DNA of 64,000 nucleotides from Roseovarius aestuarii (GTDB lineage Bacteria; Pseudomonadota; Alphaproteobacteria; Rhodobacterales; Rhodobacteraceae): the NCBI GenBank assembly GCA_027214255.1, contig JAPWHL010000017.1, positions 1 to 64,000 of the forward strand. The letters run 5' to 3'. Numbering within the stretch: position 1 is the first letter of the stretch; every line of letters begins with the position of its first letter. Below are positions 63,162-64,000 of the stretch, one piece after another. The position numbers and the translations under genes were made by a program. The notes beneath the pieces were generated by a model that saw only the letters and a list, made by a program, of their open reading frames with translations, searched no databases and had not been told where the DNA came from.

Positions 63162-63619
63162 GTGATACTGTTTCAACCATCGACAGCCCAATCGATCAGC
63201 GCCGCGCCCGGATCCGTGCCGCAGCGGGAGCGATGGGAATTGACGCGGCTTATCTATCGCAGATGGTGGATACGTTTTACACGCGCATCCGGGCCGATGC
63301 ACGCCTTGGTCCGATTTTTGAGGCCGCTATCGGGGATGACTGGGGCCCGCATCTGGCACGGATGAAGGACTTCTGGGCCTCGGTTGCGTTGAACGCTGGC
63401 AATTACTCGGGCAAGCCGGTGGCGGTTCACCAAAAGATTGACGGCGTTGCGCGCGGGGATTTTGATCACTGGCTGGGGTTGTTTGAAAAGACCCTGCACG
63501 ACACGGCCCCCACGCCCGAGGCGGTTGAATATCTGATGGTCCGCGCCGAACGCATCGCCCAAAGCCTGCGCATGGCGATGTTTGACCGAACAGACACCGG
63601 AGTCCCGACGCTAAGATAG
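63158..63619 (+). CDS. Group III truncated haemoglobin
   Basis: A 153-residue trHbIII. The family pattern MVDTFYTRIRADARLGPIFE (helix B/C), the WGPHLARMKDFWASVAL segment (helix E) and YSGKPVAVHQKI with the probable proximal His (helix F) are present. Such proteins bind oxygen or nitric oxide and may detoxify NO. Coupled to the DUF6522 gene by an ATGA overlap and followed by nsrR, which supports a role in NO response. Confidence 0.9.
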   Translation: MSDTVSTIDSPIDQRRARIRAAAGAMGIDAAYLSQMVDTFYTRIRADARLGPIFEAAIGDDWGPHLARMKDFWASVALNAGNYSGKPVAVHQKIDGVARGDFDHWLGLFEKTLHDTAPTPEAVEYLMVRAERIAQSLRMAMFDRTDTGVPTLR

Positions 63620-63666
63620 CGGCGCAGGGGCGGGCGAAGCCAACCTATATCCAGACGGACAAAGCC

Positions 63667-64000
63667 ATGCGATTAACCTCATTTACCGATTACGGGTTGC
63701 GGATGCTGATGCGGATGGCCAACGAGCCAAAGCGGGCATTCTCCACTTCCGAGCTGTCTGAGGAATTCGGCTTGTCGCGTCATCATCTGGCCAAGATTAT
63801 ACAAAAGCTGGCGTCTGGCGGTATCATTGTCACCCGCCGGGGGGGCGGCGGGGGCGCAATGTTGGCCCATGACGCGGGCGAAATATCTCTGGGTCAGGTG
63901 GTTCGTGTTCTCGAACAGGACCAAGCGCTGGTAGAATGCTTGGCGGCAGACGGCGGGGCATGCAGTATCGACGGGCGCTGCAAGTTGAAGGCGCGATTAC
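63667..64000 (+). CDS. nsrR: Rrf2-family regulator NsrR (partial, runs off the window)
   Basis: The first 111 codons of an Rrf2 regulator are present. The opening MRLTSFTDYGLRMLMRMA and the helix-turn-helix SELSEEFGLSRHHLAKIIQK are those of NsrR, and three Cys (C91, C99, C105) match the Fe-S ligand region of NsrR, with spacing C-x7-C-x5-C. NsrR loses repression when its [4Fe-4S] cluster reacts with nitric oxide. It follows the truncated haemoglobin by 47 bases and should regulate the operon through the box at 62808-62831. Confidence 0.9.
   Translation, partial: MRLTSFTDYGLRMLMRMANEPKRAFSTSELSEEFGLSRHHLAKIIQKLASGGIIVTRRGGGGGAMLAHDAGEISLGQVVRVLEQDQALVECLAADGGACSIDGRCKLKARL

Overview
This window looks like a chromosomal segment of a marine-type alphaproteobacterium of the Rhodobacterales (Roseobacter-like). 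The grounds are the GC-rich codon use, a tuf gene followed by tRNA-Trp, a Rhodobacter-type porin, Tat-exported TRAP binding protein, an fdsGBACD formate dehydrogenase operon, the hutF/hutG version of histidine breakdown, and a Rrf2-family NsrR. No transposase, integrase, phage gene or CRISPR array was recognised. Almost all of the sequence is protein-coding in tight, often ATGA-overlapping operons.

Layout. 1-1.1 kb: end of tuf, an acetyltransferase and tRNA-Trp. 1.1-6.6 kb: a type I secretion pair (ABC permease/ATPase and HlyD-type adaptor), a start-less RTX repeat remnant, and a LuxR-family regulator. 6.7-14.9 kb: one long co-directional cluster with a class V aminotransferase-like enzyme, a polar amino acid ABC importer, an inositol-monophosphatase-like enzyme, an ornithine cyclodeaminase family enzyme, a class I/II aminotransferase and a threonine-dehydratase-like enzyme; it reads as an importer plus PLP/NAD catabolic module for an unidentified amino acid or amine. 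15-19.1 kb: a small cupin and gmd-fcl-manC, which make GDP-mannose and GDP-L-fucose. 19.3-24.8 kb: class II aldolase, porin, two tandem sulfotransferases, a lipoprotein and a small membrane protein.

25-32.8 kb is the most unusual part: an HpaB-type flavin monooxygenase, two tandem Rieske oxygenase alpha subunits with a Glu (not Asp) next to the mononuclear iron site, a Rid-family protein and a DUF1028 protein, facing a LysR regulator and a flavin reductase that is fused to a LysR-type effector-binding domain closely resembling that of the neighbouring regulator. I infer that the substrate is sensed twice, once for transcription and once on the reductase itself. 32.9-43.5 kb: a TRAP transporter only 35 bases downstream of hutU and apparently part of the hut operon (hutI-H-G-U-dctP-Q-M), with hutF-hutC divergent and a palindromic HutC-type operator between them. 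43.6-50.5 kb: a LysR regulator and the molybdenum, NAD-dependent formate dehydrogenase operon. 50.6-53.3 kb: a ClsC-like phospholipase D protein, an endonuclease/phosphatase-family protein and a YjdM/PhnA zinc ribbon. 53.3-58.8 kb: a TetR regulator with paired operators, driving two trimethylamine-dehydrogenase-like flavoproteins and a ProC-like reductase, probably an N-demethylation pathway. 59.1-62.7 kb: Rnk, a type III polyketide synthase with an ICMT-like methyltransferase, and an Fsr-like MFS exporter. 62.8 kb to the end: a nitric-oxide module (DUF6522 protein, group III truncated haemoglobin, NsrR) with an NsrR-like box in front of it.

All family assignments come from reading the translated sequence by eye; no database search was run. 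Start sites were moved from the longest frame where a ribosome binding site and family N-terminus supported it.
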